Positions 9,004 through 18,379 of a stretch of DNA of 64,000 nt are shown here, in pieces. The notes beneath the pieces were generated by a model that did not search any database, was not told where the DNA came from, and saw only the letters and a program-made list of their open reading frames with translations. This DNA comes from QFNR01 sp043842855 (GTDB lineage: Bacteria > Pseudomonadota > Gammaproteobacteria > Burkholderiales > Neisseriaceae), in the NCBI GenBank assembly GCA_043842855.1, contig JBBPJF010000001.1, positions 62,001 to 126,000 of the forward strand, in the 5' to 3' direction. Numbering within the stretch: the stretch's first letter is position 1; each line of letters starts with the position of its first letter. Both the position numbers and the translations under genes were made by a program.

Positions 9004-9699
9004 TCACTTGAAGAAGTAAGCTAAAACTGGAGCAACTACAATCATCAAAAGTCCACTTAGTACCATTGATAGACTGGAAAGCACACCCTCGGTATGGCCT
9101 ATACTCATGGCTTTGGCTGTACCAACAGCAGAAAAATTGGTGCCATACATGATACCCCTCACTCTTGCGTCCTTTATTTGCAAAATAGCTAGTATCAATT
9201 CTCCAACCAACATGCCAAAAATACCAGTAAAAGTGGCCAATATGGCAGCTAAATTCCCCTCTACCTCCAAATGTCCACTTACCACTACTGCAAAAGGAGA
9301 ACTTACGGAATGAGCTAACATACTCTTCTTCATTACTTCTGACAAGGGAAAGAGCTGAGACCAAAGTAAGATAGCCAATAAATTTATCCCTACACCGACT
9401 GAGACCCCAATGCATAAAATAAGAGCATTTTTTTTGATTAGTCCCCTTTGCTCATAAATGGGGACAGCAAATGCAGCAGTAGCAGGCCCAAGGAACCACA
9501 ATAAGGAACGCGTCCCCAGATCATAGGTATCCAGGGAAATAGAGAAAACCCATAGTAAAAATAATACAGCTAAAGGAGCAATAATAACCGGCATCAACCA
9601 AATAGCTCGTGGATAACGCAAGGCTAACCGCTTACTAATCAAATAAATCACTACTGTCAGGCCAATCAAAAAGCCTGAAGATACTAATTCCTCATTCAT
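9004..9699 (-). CDS. lrgB: LrgB/CidB-family membrane protein
   Basis: A 231-aa integral membrane protein with about six or seven hydrophobic segments. It carries the LrgB-family signatures LGPATAAFAVPIYEQR (near residue 70), AHSVSSPFAV (near 130) and the conserved stretch YGTNFSAVGTAKAMSIGHTEG (near 185-205). The family is linked to holin-like control of murein hydrolases in Gram-positive bacteria and, in some bacteria and plants, to transport of glycolate, pyruvate or related small metabolites. The start overlaps the end of lrgA by 8 bp, so the two are translationally coupled. Its neighbours fabI and a thiolase would fit a metabolite role, but this is inference. Confidence 0.9.
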   Translation of the reverse strand: MNEELVSSGFLIGLTVVIYLISKRLALRYPRAIWLMPVIIAPLAVLFLLWVFSISLDTYDLGTRSLLWFLGPATAAFAVPIYEQRGLIKKNALILCIGVSVGVGINLLAILLWSQLFPLSEVMKKSMLAHSVSSPFAVVVSGHLEVEGNLAAILATFTGIFGMLVGELILAILQIKDARVRGIMYGTNFSAVGTAKAMSIGHTEGVLSSLSMVLSGLLMIVVAPVLAYFFK

Positions 9700-10090
9700 A
9701 GTTTACTTTTCTACGCTGAACAGAGCTGCGGATAAGCAAATGCATCACTACTACCACAGCCACCATAGCTGTCAACGAAGACAAGCACATGACCAAGAGG
9801 ACATTCAGCCCCTCTTCTATAAAAAAATCTTTATACTGGAGTGCTAGTACAATTAAGGGTACAAACATTAAAGTAAGATGTGCTACAAGGAAATAAGCAC
9901 CCCGGTTAAATATAGAAACTGCTCCATCATAAACTGAGATAATCACTAAAAGCATCAGTAGCGCCAACGCACTAGAAGGGATTAGTGTGATCCAGTACCT
10001 ATGTAACCAATCTGCTGCCAACCATAATAGCGAAATAAGCAAGACCTGAAAGCCTGTAACTAACCCTTTTCTTACCCTCTTAATTACCAT
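9692..10090 (-). CDS. lrgA: LrgA/CidA-family membrane protein
   Basis: A small membrane protein of 132 aa with four predicted transmembrane segments (about residues 12-28, 36-52, 66-84 and 92-116). The P-S-S-ALALLMLL region and the hydrophobic pattern match the holin-like LrgA/CidA family, although it is a divergent member. It is the partner of LrgB, whose start it overlaps. It follows fabI by only 9 bp, so it is probably cotranscribed with it. Confidence in the family rests as much on the overlap with lrgB as on the sequence. Confidence 0.8.
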   Translation of the reverse strand: MVIKRVRKGLVTGFQVLLISLLWLAADWLHRYWITLIPSSALALLMLLVIISVYDGAVSIFNRGAYFLVAHLTLMFVPLIVLALQYKDFFIEEGLNVLLVMCLSSLTAMVAVVVVMHLLIRSSVQRRKVNYE

Positions 10091-10099
10091 TGCTTAGGC

Positions 10100-10885
10100 C
10101 TACTCTGAAGCAGCGAAGGCTGAATGACTGTAACCGCAATCTACATAGGTGACTTCCCCAGTTACCCCTGAAGCCAAGTCAGAGAAAAGGAAAGCTGCTA
10201 CATTACCGACTTCTTGCGCCGTTACATTACGCTTAAGTAAACTCTGGGTAGCAGCCAACTTCAAAGCTTTACTAAAGCCGGAGATTCCAGAAGCAGCCAA
10301 AGTCTTGATTGGTCCAGCAGAAATCCCATTACAACGCACGCCATCCGGCCCCAATGCTTGTGCAATATAGCGTATGGCCGCCTCCAAACTCGCTTTAGCT
10401 AGTCCCATTGTATTGTAATTATGCACTGCCCTAATAGCGCCTAAGTAACTCAAAGCCACAATAGAGGCTGCCCGCCCTTGCATTAATGGTCTAGCCGCTT
10501 TGGCCAATGCTGCCAAGCTATAAGCAGAAACTTCCTGTGAAATTCTAAAAGCATCACGATTAATACCCGTCAGAAAATCCCCTTCCAAAGCCTCCTTAGG
10601 AGCAAACGCTACAGCATGAAGGAATCCGTCCAGCCCCCCCCAAACTTGGGCTAAGCTTTCAAAAACTGAGGCGATTTCTTCATCCTTCTGTACATCGCAA
10701 CGAAAAACTAAATTTGAATCAAATTGCCTAGCTATATCCATTACACGGTTACCCATTTTATCCAAAGCATAGGTAAATGCTAGCTCAGCGCCCTGAGCTT
10801 TACAGGCACTAGCTACCCCATAAGCAATAGACCTCTGTGAGATCAACCCCGTAATTAATATTTTCTTGTTCTTTAAAAAACCCAC
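10100..10885 (-). CDS. fabI: Enoyl-ACP reductase FabI
   Basis: FabI reduces trans-2-enoyl-ACP with NADH in the last step of each fatty acid elongation cycle; it is the triclosan target in many bacteria. It has an N-terminal cofactor segment (GFLKNKKILITG, SIAYG), Tyr147 in LSYLGA and the FabI-specific Y-x6-K catalytic pair Tyr157/Lys164 (YNTMGLAK), followed by ISAGPIKTLAASGI. I place the start at GTG 10885, giving MGFLKNKK and 261 aa, nearly identical to E. coli FabI (262 aa). GAAGG lies 8 nt upstream. A TTG further upstream would add six residues not found in the family. It appears to be the first gene of the fabI-lrgA-lrgB-thiolase unit. Confidence 0.96.
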   Translation of the reverse strand: MGFLKNKKILITGLISQRSIAYGVASACKAQGAELAFTYALDKMGNRVMDIARQFDSNLVFRCDVQKDEEIASVFESLAQVWGGLDGFLHAVAFAPKEALEGDFLTGINRDAFRISQEVSAYSLAALAKAARPLMQGRAASIVALSYLGAIRAVHNYNTMGLAKASLEAAIRYIAQALGPDGVRCNGISAGPIKTLAASGISGFSKALKLAATQSLLKRNVTAQEVGNVAAFLFSDLASGVTGEVTYVDCGYSHSAFAASE

Positions 10886-11364
10886 GCCTGGCACCTTCAG
10901 CAAATAGCGCTATGTTCTAAATCTTTATCTGTCAGCTAATCGCTCCACTCACAACCCGAGACAAGCTCCTACCTCACGCCGAATTATAACAACTACCCTT
11001 CTGATTGAAAACCTCGCAATACTCACTTCTTACAGTTCGAAACTAGTTTTGCCTTTTTCTAACCAAAGACCATATTTGACTATCTTAAAAATATGCAGAT
11101 GTTTAAGCTGTTACTTATTATCCTACAACGACTAACCACTATATAAAGTTTCGTGGAGTTAGCGCGATCCAGCGTAGTCAGATTTTTACTTCCTTTTTGG
11201 AAGTTAACAAAGCACCCACGCTAGTAATCAACTCATAGAACTCTCTAATTACTCCATACATAGATTTTCTCTCTACACGGAGCAAGTTAAAAATGAATAA
11301 TATCAAGCATGGAGAACACTAAGGTAAGAAGAAAAAGCTACTCCCTCCCAGTATTCTTTTCCAG
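10886..11364. other. Intergenic spacer between fabI and tRNA-Asn, no gene found
   Basis: About 480 bp with stops in every frame and no recognisable gene or RNA. The fabI promoter should be here on the minus strand, but I could not identify a convincing one. Confidence 0.5.
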
Positions 11365-11394
11365 ATCAAATAAAAAGCCCACTTGCGTGGGCTT
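11365..11394 (-). terminator. Intrinsic terminator of tRNA-Asn
   Basis: AAGCCCAC (11375-11382), a 4-nt loop and GTGGGCTT (11387-11394) form a perfect 8-bp stem. On the minus strand it is followed by TTTATTTG, and it begins 9 bp beyond the tRNA-Asn 3' end. This is a clear rho-independent terminator. Confidence 0.88.
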
Positions 11395-11402
11395 CCATAT
11401 TC

Positions 11403-11478
11403 TGGCTCCCCGACCAGGGCTCGAACCTGGGACCTGCGGATTAACAGTCCGTCGCTCTACCGACTGAGCTATCAGGGA
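11403..11478 (-). tRNA. tRNA-Asn (anticodon GTT)
   Basis: A 76-nt cloverleaf including an encoded CCA (complement of TGG at 11403-11405). The acceptor arms TCCCTGA and TCGGGGA pair with one G-T wobble. The anticodon loop reads CTGTTAA with anticodon GTT, and the T loop reads TTCGAGC. It is a single gene with its own terminator downstream. Confidence 0.97.
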
Positions 11479-11813
11479 ATAGTGAAGCTGGATTATAAGG
11501 GTGCCCCCCAATGACTGTCAACTCCCTTAAAAGCAATGTTATAACAAGACACACAACCAACCACGACGATTCAAAAGCAAAGCGCACACGAAAGCAGAAT
11601 CCCGCGCTCAAGGAGAAACTAATCGCCTGCAAAACGCAGTCCCGAAAGTCTATTACGGACATAACATCCACCAGTACGAAACACTAGAAACTAGCTCAGT
11701 AAAAATCTAAGCTTTTAAGTTCCTCTATCCCCAACAGATGCTGTGCCCCTTTACCCTGTTTGCTCAAGAAAAAGCCAGCCATTTTAACCGACCTCTCTGA
11801 AAGTTCACACAGC
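11479..11813. other. Spacer between tRNA-Asn and rne, no gene found
   Basis: About 335 bp. A 76-codon open frame (11441-11671, minus) runs into the tRNA gene and is rejected as chance. No terminator of rne was recognised with confidence; the tRNA promoter must lie here. Confidence 0.5.
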
Positions 11814-14363
11814 TTAGCCCGTTTCAGTAGCTTTTCGTAATAATTCTGGTTTTGTTTCTACCAATATCAAACGTCCGCCACTAATTGTGGTAGGAGATTT
11901 TAATTTATCCGACTGAGGCATGGCCTTAAGGTCTTTTTGCGTTTCTTCCCTAGCTTGCTTCACTTGCTCCGAGTTGAGCGTTTGTACGGATCGCAAGGCT
12001 ATCTCTTCTTGCCTTAAGTGGCCTTCTTCCAAACCTGCATCTACTACAGCTTTCGGTACAACGCAGCCTCCAGATTCCAAAACTCTTATTGTTGTCTTAT
12101 GTATATATCTTGCAATCTTATCTACATGTAGCCGTCTTTCTAAATAACTAGCTGAGGGAGGTCTTTGCCTATTATGTTTTTTCGCACTTTGCTGTGTTGT
12201 AACATTTGTTGGTCGTGTAGTTGTACCATTCAGAGCCCCGCCACCAGCCTCCGCACCAGATGTCTTATCATTACTAACTTGACTATGCTTACTCTGTGTC
12301 TTTGGTTTTTCCTCTACCTTTTCCAGTACTTTGGGGGGCTTTTGATTCATTCCCGTAGTTTTTACCTCCCCAGCAGAAACTCTTTGGGTTTCAACTTTAC
12401 TAGAGGAGATATTATCCTCCCTTGATTTACCTTGCCTTTTAGGCGCTGTTATCTCCTTTCTCTGACTACGTACAATTGAACCCTTGTCTGTCGTCGAAGC
12501 TTGCGGCAATTGTTTACTTTTGTCTGTTGCTTTCTCCAATTTATCTTCTTCAACTTTTACACTAGAACTAGCAACACTCCTCGAAGCAGTCCTCGAACCT
12601 CGGGTTTCTGAACGACTGCTTGAAAGGCTATTAGACCCGTTTCTCTGGCGAAAATTTTCAGAAGGTACAGGTTTAACCTTTCTTTCTTGGGTCTCAAACC
12701 AATTTAAAAACCACGTCTTCACTTCCCTAAACCAGGTCTTGGCTTGAGTTGCTGGCGTTGGAGCCGGCATATTAGGCCTAATTCCTTGTACTGCAGCTTG
12801 CAATCTCACGGCAGCTCTATTCTTCTGAGCAGTACTTTGATAGGTTTCCTCTGGCGGCCCTTCTACCAATTGATAACTCACAGCGTCTTCTACCACATCA
12901 TCTGTTCTAAGCCGCTCTATGCGATAATGTGGCACTTCAAGGTATTTGTTAGGGATAATCATAATGGAAACGCCCAAACTTTCCTCGAGACAAAAAAGCT
13001 GCTCCCTTTTTTCATTTAACAAGAAGGTTGCCACTTCCACCGGTACCTGAGCTACCACTTCACCTGTATTTTCCTTCATTGCTCTCTCTTGGATTATCCT
13101 GAGTATGTGTAGCGCAGAAGAGCCAACACCCCGAATAACCCCTGTCCCACAACAGCGCGGACAAACTAAATGTGTACTTTCTTCCAAGGAGACTCTCAGC
13201 CGTTGCCTAGAAATTTCCATTAGACCGAAGCGTGAAAGTCGAGCTGTTTGTACACGTGCCCTATCTTCAGTCAGGTATACGCGCATGGCATCCTCGATCG
13301 ACTTCTGATTCCTCTGATCCTCCATGTCAATAAAATCAATCACAATTTGCCCACCAATATCCCTTAATCGGATCTGTCTGGCAATTTCTTCAGCAGCCTC
13401 TAAATTAGTTTGTAGAGCCGTCTCTTCAACATCAGCTCCCCTAGTAGCTTTTGCAGAATTGACATCGATAGCTACCAAAGCTTCTGCGTGATCTATAACA
13501 ATCTCTCCCCCTGAAGGTAAGGAAACGCGTCGAGCGTAAACTGAATCGATTTGGTTTTCTATCTGAAAACGATTGAACAATGGGATACTATCCTGATACA
13601 ACTTCACCTTATGTAGATTATGAGGAAGGATGAAACTAATAAATTGGTGTATCTTTTCAAAAACTCCGGGATCATCTACCAAAATTTCTCCAATATCTGG
13701 TTGGAAATAATCACGGATCGCTCGAATAACAAGAGAGCTTTCCTGCAAGATTAAAGCTTGAACTCCCTCCTGGCGACTGGCTTCTACCACACCTCCCCAT
13801 AGTTTTAATTGATAATCAAGGTCCCATTTTAATTCTTCTAGCGAGCGCCCTATGCCTGCGGTCCTCACAATGACACTCATACCTTTAGGGATCTCTAACT
13901 GATTAATTAGGTTTTTAATTTCTGCACGCTCATCTCCCTCGATGCGACGAGAAACCCCACCACCACGAGGGTTATTAGGCATCAACACCAGATAGCGTCC
14001 GGCCAAGCTGACGTACGTCGTCAGCGTGGCGCCCTTGTTTCCCCTCTCATCCTTCTCAACCTGAACCAATACTTCATCGCCTTCCTTCAAAACTTCCTGA
14101 AGCTTAACCTTGCCGCGGGTGTAACCCCTAAAATAGGAACGATGAATTTCCTTACTCGGTAAAAAACCATTCTTTTGTGTACCGTAGTCCACAAAACAAG
14201 CTTCTAAAGAGGGCTCTATCTTTGTAATAACTCCCTTGTAAATATTACCTTTTCTTTGTTCTCTGCCTGCAGTTTCTATATCTAAATGGATAAGTTTCTG
14301 CCCGTCCACTATAGCTACGCGCGATTCTTCTGGCTGCGCGGCATTAAACAGCATTCTCTTCAT
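11814..14363 (-). CDS. rne: Ribonuclease E
   Basis: RNase E is the essential endoribonuclease that starts mRNA decay and processes rRNA, tRNA and small RNAs. The N-terminal catalytic half is intact, with the S1 RNA-binding domain at about 36-118, the 5'-sensor region at about 120-210 and the DNase I-like domain with catalytic Asp300 and Asp343 (AIDVNSAKATRG, VIDFIDM). The zinc link is CPRCCG (Cys401, Cys404). Numbering runs three behind E. coli. The C-terminal part after about 520 is low-complexity and rich in Ser, Thr, Lys and Gln, and is shorter than in E. coli (849 versus 1061 aa). It is the expected unstructured scaffold, with no clear enolase or RhlB site that I could identify. It is divergent from rluC, as in enteric bacteria. 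Confidence 0.96.
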   Translation of the reverse strand: MKRMLFNAAQPEESRVAIVDGQKLIHLDIETAGREQRKGNIYKGVITKIEPSLEACFVDYGTQKNGFLPSKEIHRSYFRGYTRGKVKLQEVLKEGDEVLVQVEKDERGNKGATLTTYVSLAGRYLVLMPNNPRGGGVSRRIEGDERAEIKNLINQLEIPKGMSVIVRTAGIGRSLEELKWDLDYQLKLWGGVVEASRQEGVQALILQESSLVIRAIRDYFQPDIGEILVDDPGVFEKIHQFISFILPHNLHKVKLYQDSIPLFNRFQIENQIDSVYARRVSLPSGGEIVIDHAEALVAIDVNSAKATRGADVEETALQTNLEAAEEIARQIRLRDIGGQIVIDFIDMEDQRNQKSIEDAMRVYLTEDRARVQTARLSRFGLMEISRQRLRVSLEESTHLVCPRCCGTGVIRGVGSSALHILRIIQERAMKENTGEVVAQVPVEVATFLLNEKREQLFCLEESLGVSIMIIPNKYLEVPHYRIERLRTDDVVEDAVSYQLVEGPPEETYQSTAQKNRAAVRLQAAVQGIRPNMPAPTPATQAKTWFREVKTWFLNWFETQERKVKPVPSENFRQRNGSNSLSSSRSETRGSRTASRSVASSSVKVEEDKLEKATDKSKQLPQASTTDKGSIVRSQRKEITAPKRQGKSREDNISSSKVETQRVSAGEVKTTGMNQKPPKVLEKVEEKPKTQSKHSQVSNDKTSGAEAGGGALNGTTTRPTNVTTQQSAKKHNRQRPPSASYLERRLHVDKIARYIHKTTIRVLESGGCVVPKAVVDAGLEEGHLRQEEIALRSVQTLNSEQVKQAREETQKDLKAMPQSDKLKSPTTISGGRLILVETKPELLRKATETG

Positions 14364-14908
14364 TTTGTATGATTACCTCTTATCAAACGGCATATGAAAA
14401 GAGACTGAGACTCACACGGAATCTCCCCTCAAAGGTTAAAAACTTTGAGTCAGGAAGAATAGCAACCCTTCATAACGACGTTTCTACGCAGGAAAAAGAC
14501 GTTTGAATTGAATGATACTGGAAAAATGTTATCCACTAATAACTCTACTCAAACTTATAGGCTCTTCCATTAAGGAGATTTATTGCTACCCAATAGGCTA
14601 TTCTGATCGGAAAACTAGGCCCCGTGCTCACCGCAAAAACGCAAGTCTTACCATCTCCGGCCTAATTTCTAATATCCTCGTGTTTCTCAGCTAAACTCCA
14701 GTCTTTTGTCCCTGAGTCTAGGAACTCAACTGACCTCCCTCCACACGCAAAATTATTTCTTCTACTCAACCTGCTGACAGCTCTCCAAACTATCTTGTGT
14801 CAGCCCAAAGACCAAAAAATCAAAAAAAACCACCCAAAAACCAACCATTCTGTGGTTTTCGTTTTACAATGGAGATACTGCCATAACGCAGTCACCATTA
14901 TAAGCAAG
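14364..14908. other. Divergent control region between rne and rluC
   Basis: 545 bp between the two start codons, holding no gene. In E. coli, rne has a 361-nt 5' leader through which RNase E autoregulates its own mRNA, and a long leader here would fit that. I did not identify the corresponding hairpins with confidence. On the rluC side, TACAAT at about 14866 is a possible -10. Confidence 0.45.
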
Positions 14909-15847
14909 ATGTCACAAATAAGTAAAGGTAAAATTAGCTATTTATTGGTACAGCAAGAAGAATCTGGTCAAAGGCTTGACCATTACCTTCAGAAAAAATT
15001 AAAAGCGCTGCCCAATAGTCATCTACAGAAAATTATCCGTTCCGGGCAAGTGCGGGTTAATTGCCGGCGGATATTAGCTAGCTACAAGATCCAGCCAGGT
15101 GATCGTATACGTCTACCTCCTCTACAGCTTAGTTCGACTAACTATACCACCCGCCCTATGGTAAAGAGTCTACCCCTGCCGGTGGTGTATGAGGATGAAG
15201 GGTTACTGGTTCTCAATAAACCGTCTGGCTTAGCAGTTCACGGTGGAAGTGGAATTAGCTTAGGTGTTATCGAACAATTAAGACAGCAACGTCCTGAAGC
15301 TAGGTATCTAGAGTTAGTACACCGTCTGGATAAAGAAACCTCAGGACTGCTGCTGGTGGCTAAAAAAAGGAAGGTTTTAGTCGCTCTTCACGAACAATTT
15401 CGACAGAATCACCCTAAGAAGATCTACTTGGTTTTATCAGCTTACCCTTGGCCTTCTAAACTCCAAGATGTAAAACTCCCTCTCCTCAAAATTGCAGGAC
15501 AGGATAGACTGGTCAGGGTTTCTACCAAAGGCCTATACGCTCATACCCAATTTGAGCTTTTGGAACAAATTAAACAATTTTCATTACTCAAAGTATCGCT
15601 TAAAACTGGAAGAACTCACCAAATAAGAGTTCACATGCAAGCTCAGCAGGCCCCTATTGCTGGAGATGAACGTTATGGCTGTTATGAACTTAATAAAAAA
15701 CTAAGAAAACAAGGACTCAAAAGAATGTTTTTACATGCTTTCCGTCTAGAATTTGACTATCCAAATAATGCAGGGAGACTCACATTAGAGGCTCCTATGC
15801 CTGAAGCATTGAAGCAGTTTTTAGAACAACTAAGGCTTACGGATTAG
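14909..15847 (+). CDS. rluC: 23S rRNA pseudouridine synthase RluC
   Basis: RluC isomerises three uridines (955, 2504 and 2580 in E. coli numbering) in 23S rRNA to pseudouridine. An S4-like RNA-binding domain (QRLDHYLQKKL to GDRIRLPPL, residues about 18-75) precedes the catalytic domain with LVHRLDKETSGLLLVAKK, whose Asp is the nucleophile, and the KTGRTHQIRVH motif. I place the start at ATG 14909 (MSQISKGKIS, 312 aa, near the E. coli length of 319). The open frame extends upstream to 14795, but those 38 residues are not family-like. The rne/rluC divergence supports RluC rather than RluD. Confidence 0.93.
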   Translation: MSQISKGKISYLLVQQEESGQRLDHYLQKKLKALPNSHLQKIIRSGQVRVNCRRILASYKIQPGDRIRLPPLQLSSTNYTTRPMVKSLPLPVVYEDEGLLVLNKPSGLAVHGGSGISLGVIEQLRQQRPEARYLELVHRLDKETSGLLLVAKKRKVLVALHEQFRQNHPKKIYLVLSAYPWPSKLQDVKLPLLKIAGQDRLVRVSTKGLYAHTQFELLEQIKQFSLLKVSLKTGRTHQIRVHMQAQQAPIAGDERYGCYELNKKLRKQGLKRMFLHAFRLEFDYPNNAGRLTLEAPMPEALKQFLEQLRLTD

Positions 15848-16644
15848 ACTCTTACCTCAACCTAATCCCCCCATAATAAATCCTAAATTTTGAAGCAATC
15901 TTTGTGAACGCTGTATAAGAGGTTTTCTGAGTTCTAGCTTTCTATTTAAGGGTTAGGTAGTAGCTACTTATATGGGTCTCCCCATCAGTCTGCTTTTATT
16001 TGCTATTTACTCTGAGATTTAGTCAAACAGACTGCTTCAACTGCTGACAAATTGTCTGCGCTATTCTGCTAATAGTATTAACTGACTGCAAACATGCTAT
16101 AACCTGTAAAACATGTAGTTGAAGGCTATACAATGCAACCTGTAGTGGCCTACAAGCTGACCTTTAGAATCCCTCATCTGTATTCCAGCAAAAAATGTAG
16201 TTGCTTCATAATGTTAGTTGATACTTCGTGCTAGTGGTGCCACTTATCCTAATGCCAAAGACCTAATTAAAGCAGGAAGTTAGGATAGGGGATCGGTTGA
16301 AGCTTGCACCTAGGACAAGGCCAGCTATTTGATTGCTTCACCCAAACTACACTAATTCCTTATTAATGTTGTGAGCTACTTAGGCAGCTAAGGATTTGTG
16401 ATAAACATTCACTATTTTTAACGAGTGAATTTGTAATACAATGTGGTCTAATTAGGTTAACCTCAGCCATAAACAGAATCACTTTTCCACGGTCCCCACT
16501 CAATGAAGTTTCCTGTCAGAAACCATACACCTCAGTAAAATTGATTTAATTGAAAAAAAGTTCGGGTCAATGAATTTACAATGCTCTTCTTCTGCACCAC
16601 TTTCAACCAAGCTATTTTTCTAACCATTCAACTTGGAAGATTAT
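15848..16644. other. Long spacer between rluC and pyrD, no gene found
   Basis: About 800 bp with short frames only. I looked for remnants of aat or bpt, which often precede pyrD in betaproteobacteria, and saw none that I could support. There is a short perfect palindrome, AGTGG-TG-CCACT, near 16233. The pyrD promoter should be near the right end. Confidence 0.5.
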
Positions 16645-17661
16645 ATGAACTCTACCTTATTAAGCCGTTGTTTACGCTTTGGTGATGCTGAGAGAGCTCA
16701 TCAACGGGCGCTAGGTCTATTGGAAATAGGTTACCGATTGAACTGGATCAAAGCGCGGTCATCTGATCAGTGCCCTAGAGAACTTATGGGTCTTAAATTA
16801 CTTAATCCTATCGGTTTAGCAGCAGGTCTTGACAAAAATGGAGAGCATATTGATGCTCTGGCAGCGCTGGGTTTTGGGTTTATTGAAGTAGGTACGGTCA
16901 CCCCAAGGGCGCAACCAGGTAATCCTAAACCCCGATTATTTAGAGTTGAAGAAGAAAAGGCAGTAATTAATCGAATGGGCTTTAATAACCTAGGTTTAGA
17001 TTACCTTATTGGAAATCTCAAAAAAACCCGTTACCAAGGTATCTTAGGAATCAATCTCGGTAAAAATGCCGATACACCCCTTGATAGAGCGGTAGAGGAT
17101 TATCGGATTGGTATGCAAAAAGTTTATCTATATGCCTCCTATCTTGTCATCAACATCAGTTCTCCTAACACTAAAAATCTGAGAGTGTTACAAACAGATA
17201 TCTATGTAGAAACTTTATTGGAGACATTGAAAAAGGAACAGTTACTTCTAGCTCAGAAACATGGTAAATACGTTCCTTTAGTGGTCAAAATAGCACCTGA
17301 TCTAACACTAACAGAGCTCAAATATTTTGCTCGCATAGCCATAAAAATACCCATAGATGGCATTATCTGCTCTAATACAACCATAGATAAAACCTCCCTG
17401 AAAAACCAAACCCTTGCCGTTGAAACCGGTGGCCTTTCTGGGGCTCCCCTCCTTGAAAAATCTAATCAGGTATTGACGAATTTACTAAGAGAATTGGATA
17501 ATGGTATTCCCGTTATTGCTGTAGGTGGGGTTACTTCTGCAGAAGAGGCTTTACTTAAGTTTCAACTAGGTGCGAGTGCAGTGCAATTGTACACTGGTCT
17601 AGTGTACCGCGGTCCTGGTTTAGTAAGAGAGTGTGTCAAAGTGTGCTGTGCTCCTAACTGA
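16645..17661 (+). CDS. pyrD: Dihydroorotate dehydrogenase (quinone), class 2
   Basis: PyrD oxidises dihydroorotate to orotate in pyrimidine synthesis and passes electrons to membrane quinone. Length (338 aa) and the N-terminal helical membrane-binding segment (residues about 1-40) identify class 2. FMN and substrate motifs are GLAAGLDKNGEHIDAL (near 56), VGTVTPRAQPGNPKPRLFR (near 80), RMGFNN (near 110) and NISSPNTKNLR, with the catalytic Ser of class 2 in place of the Cys of class 1. The C-terminal phosphate site is IAVGGVTSAEEA. The start is ATG 16645, 4 nt after GGAAGA; a TTG at 16633 is less likely. tRNA-Ser follows 35 bp downstream. Confidence 0.95.
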   Translation: MNSTLLSRCLRFGDAERAHQRALGLLEIGYRLNWIKARSSDQCPRELMGLKLLNPIGLAAGLDKNGEHIDALAALGFGFIEVGTVTPRAQPGNPKPRLFRVEEEKAVINRMGFNNLGLDYLIGNLKKTRYQGILGINLGKNADTPLDRAVEDYRIGMQKVYLYASYLVINISSPNTKNLRVLQTDIYVETLLETLKKEQLLLAQKHGKYVPLVVKIAPDLTLTELKYFARIAIKIPIDGIICSNTTIDKTSLKNQTLAVETGGLSGAPLLEKSNQVLTNLLRELDNGIPVIAVGGVTSAEEALLKFQLGASAVQLYTGLVYRGPGLVRECVKVCCAPN

Positions 17662-17696
17662 TTTTTCAGCAGGAGAACAGAGATGGAGTTTCCAAC

Positions 17697-17788
17697 GGAG
17701 AGGTGGATGAGTGGTTGAAGTCGCACGCCTGGAAAGCGTGTATGCGTTAATCAGCGTATCGAGGGTTCGAATCCCTTCCTCTCCGCCA
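17697..17788 (+). tRNA. tRNA-Ser (anticodon GGA)
   Basis: A 92-nt class II tRNA with a long variable arm and encoded CCA. The acceptor arms GGAGAGG and CCTCTCC pair perfectly. The anticodon loop CTGGAAA carries GGA, flanked by the CACGC/GCGTG stem, and the T loop is TTCGAAT. It reads UCC and UCU codons. Confidence 0.97.
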
Positions 17789-17887
17789 TTATTCTTCTTC
17801 AGTGACTTTTTACGCTTTCTTATAGTAGGATGGGTGCATTTAACTATTCCCTTCTGGGTACTTTTCTAGGCATGAATAAAGCACTTT

Positions 17888-18379
17888 ATGAAAAAGATTT
17901 TCCTAGTTGCTCTGGTTGTGTCGCTTTTGCTCGTCTTAGTTTTTGGGCTGGGTGCTTACTTCTCTCAGAAAACCATTGCTAGGAAGCAGAGTGTAACTTA
18001 TCAGTATGGTGATGAGCTAATCCTTCATAACCAAGTAAACGAGGCACTTGACTATACTAATAAAGTTCTTCGAACTGACCTCGTCTATGCCTTGCTTGGC
18101 AATCGGTGTCAGTTGCCTAATGATGCTAAAGGCTTAAAGTCTCGTTATGCTGCCTTTGAAATTGAAGGTGTTCCTGTCTCCTCTACTCCTCAGCAAAACC
18201 CTGACTCACCCAGTGGTTGTTTTGTTAAAGTTATTTATGGACAAGGTTCTGCTAAGCTCGACTCTCCCCTTTTAAGGAATAAACTCCTCTATTTAGAATT
18301 TACTAACGGTGGAGAATTTGTCATTATTCCTGCTAAGAGTACGCTTGATAAAAAATACTGGATTAGTATCAAAAAATAA
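17888..18379 (+). CDS. Orphan protein with N-terminal membrane anchor
   Basis: A 163-aa protein I do not recognise. Residues 5-25 form one strongly hydrophobic segment after two Lys (signal anchor or uncleaved signal), and the rest is hydrophilic and should be periplasmic. It has only two cysteines outside the membrane segment (Cys74 and Cys111), well placed for one disulfide. The C-terminal half alternates short beta-like stretches (CFVKVIYG, LLYLEF, EFVIIPA), suggesting a small beta-rich domain. It follows tRNA-Ser by 99 bp with a weak ribosome site. Its stop abuts the stop of the convergent rlmK gene with no spacer. Intact length and codon pattern support a real gene; the function is unknown. 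Confidence 0.75.
   Translation: MKKIFLVALVVSLLLVLVFGLGAYFSQKTIARKQSVTYQYGDELILHNQVNEALDYTNKVLRTDLVYALLGNRCQLPNDAKGLKSRYAAFEIEGVPVSSTPQQNPDSPSGCFVKVIYGQGSAKLDSPLLRNKLLYLEFTNGGEFVIIPAKSTLDKKYWISIKK

Noticed and set aside
8993..9415. 140-codon frame on the minus strand inside lrgB
   Set aside because: It lies in a different frame of lrgB, on the same strand, and is rich in Cys, Trp and Ser without any known domain. The LrgB frame is clearly the coding one.
11441..11671. 76-codon minus-strand frame next to tRNA-Asn
   Set aside because: It runs into the tRNA gene and has an odd Phe/Cys-rich composition; a chance frame.
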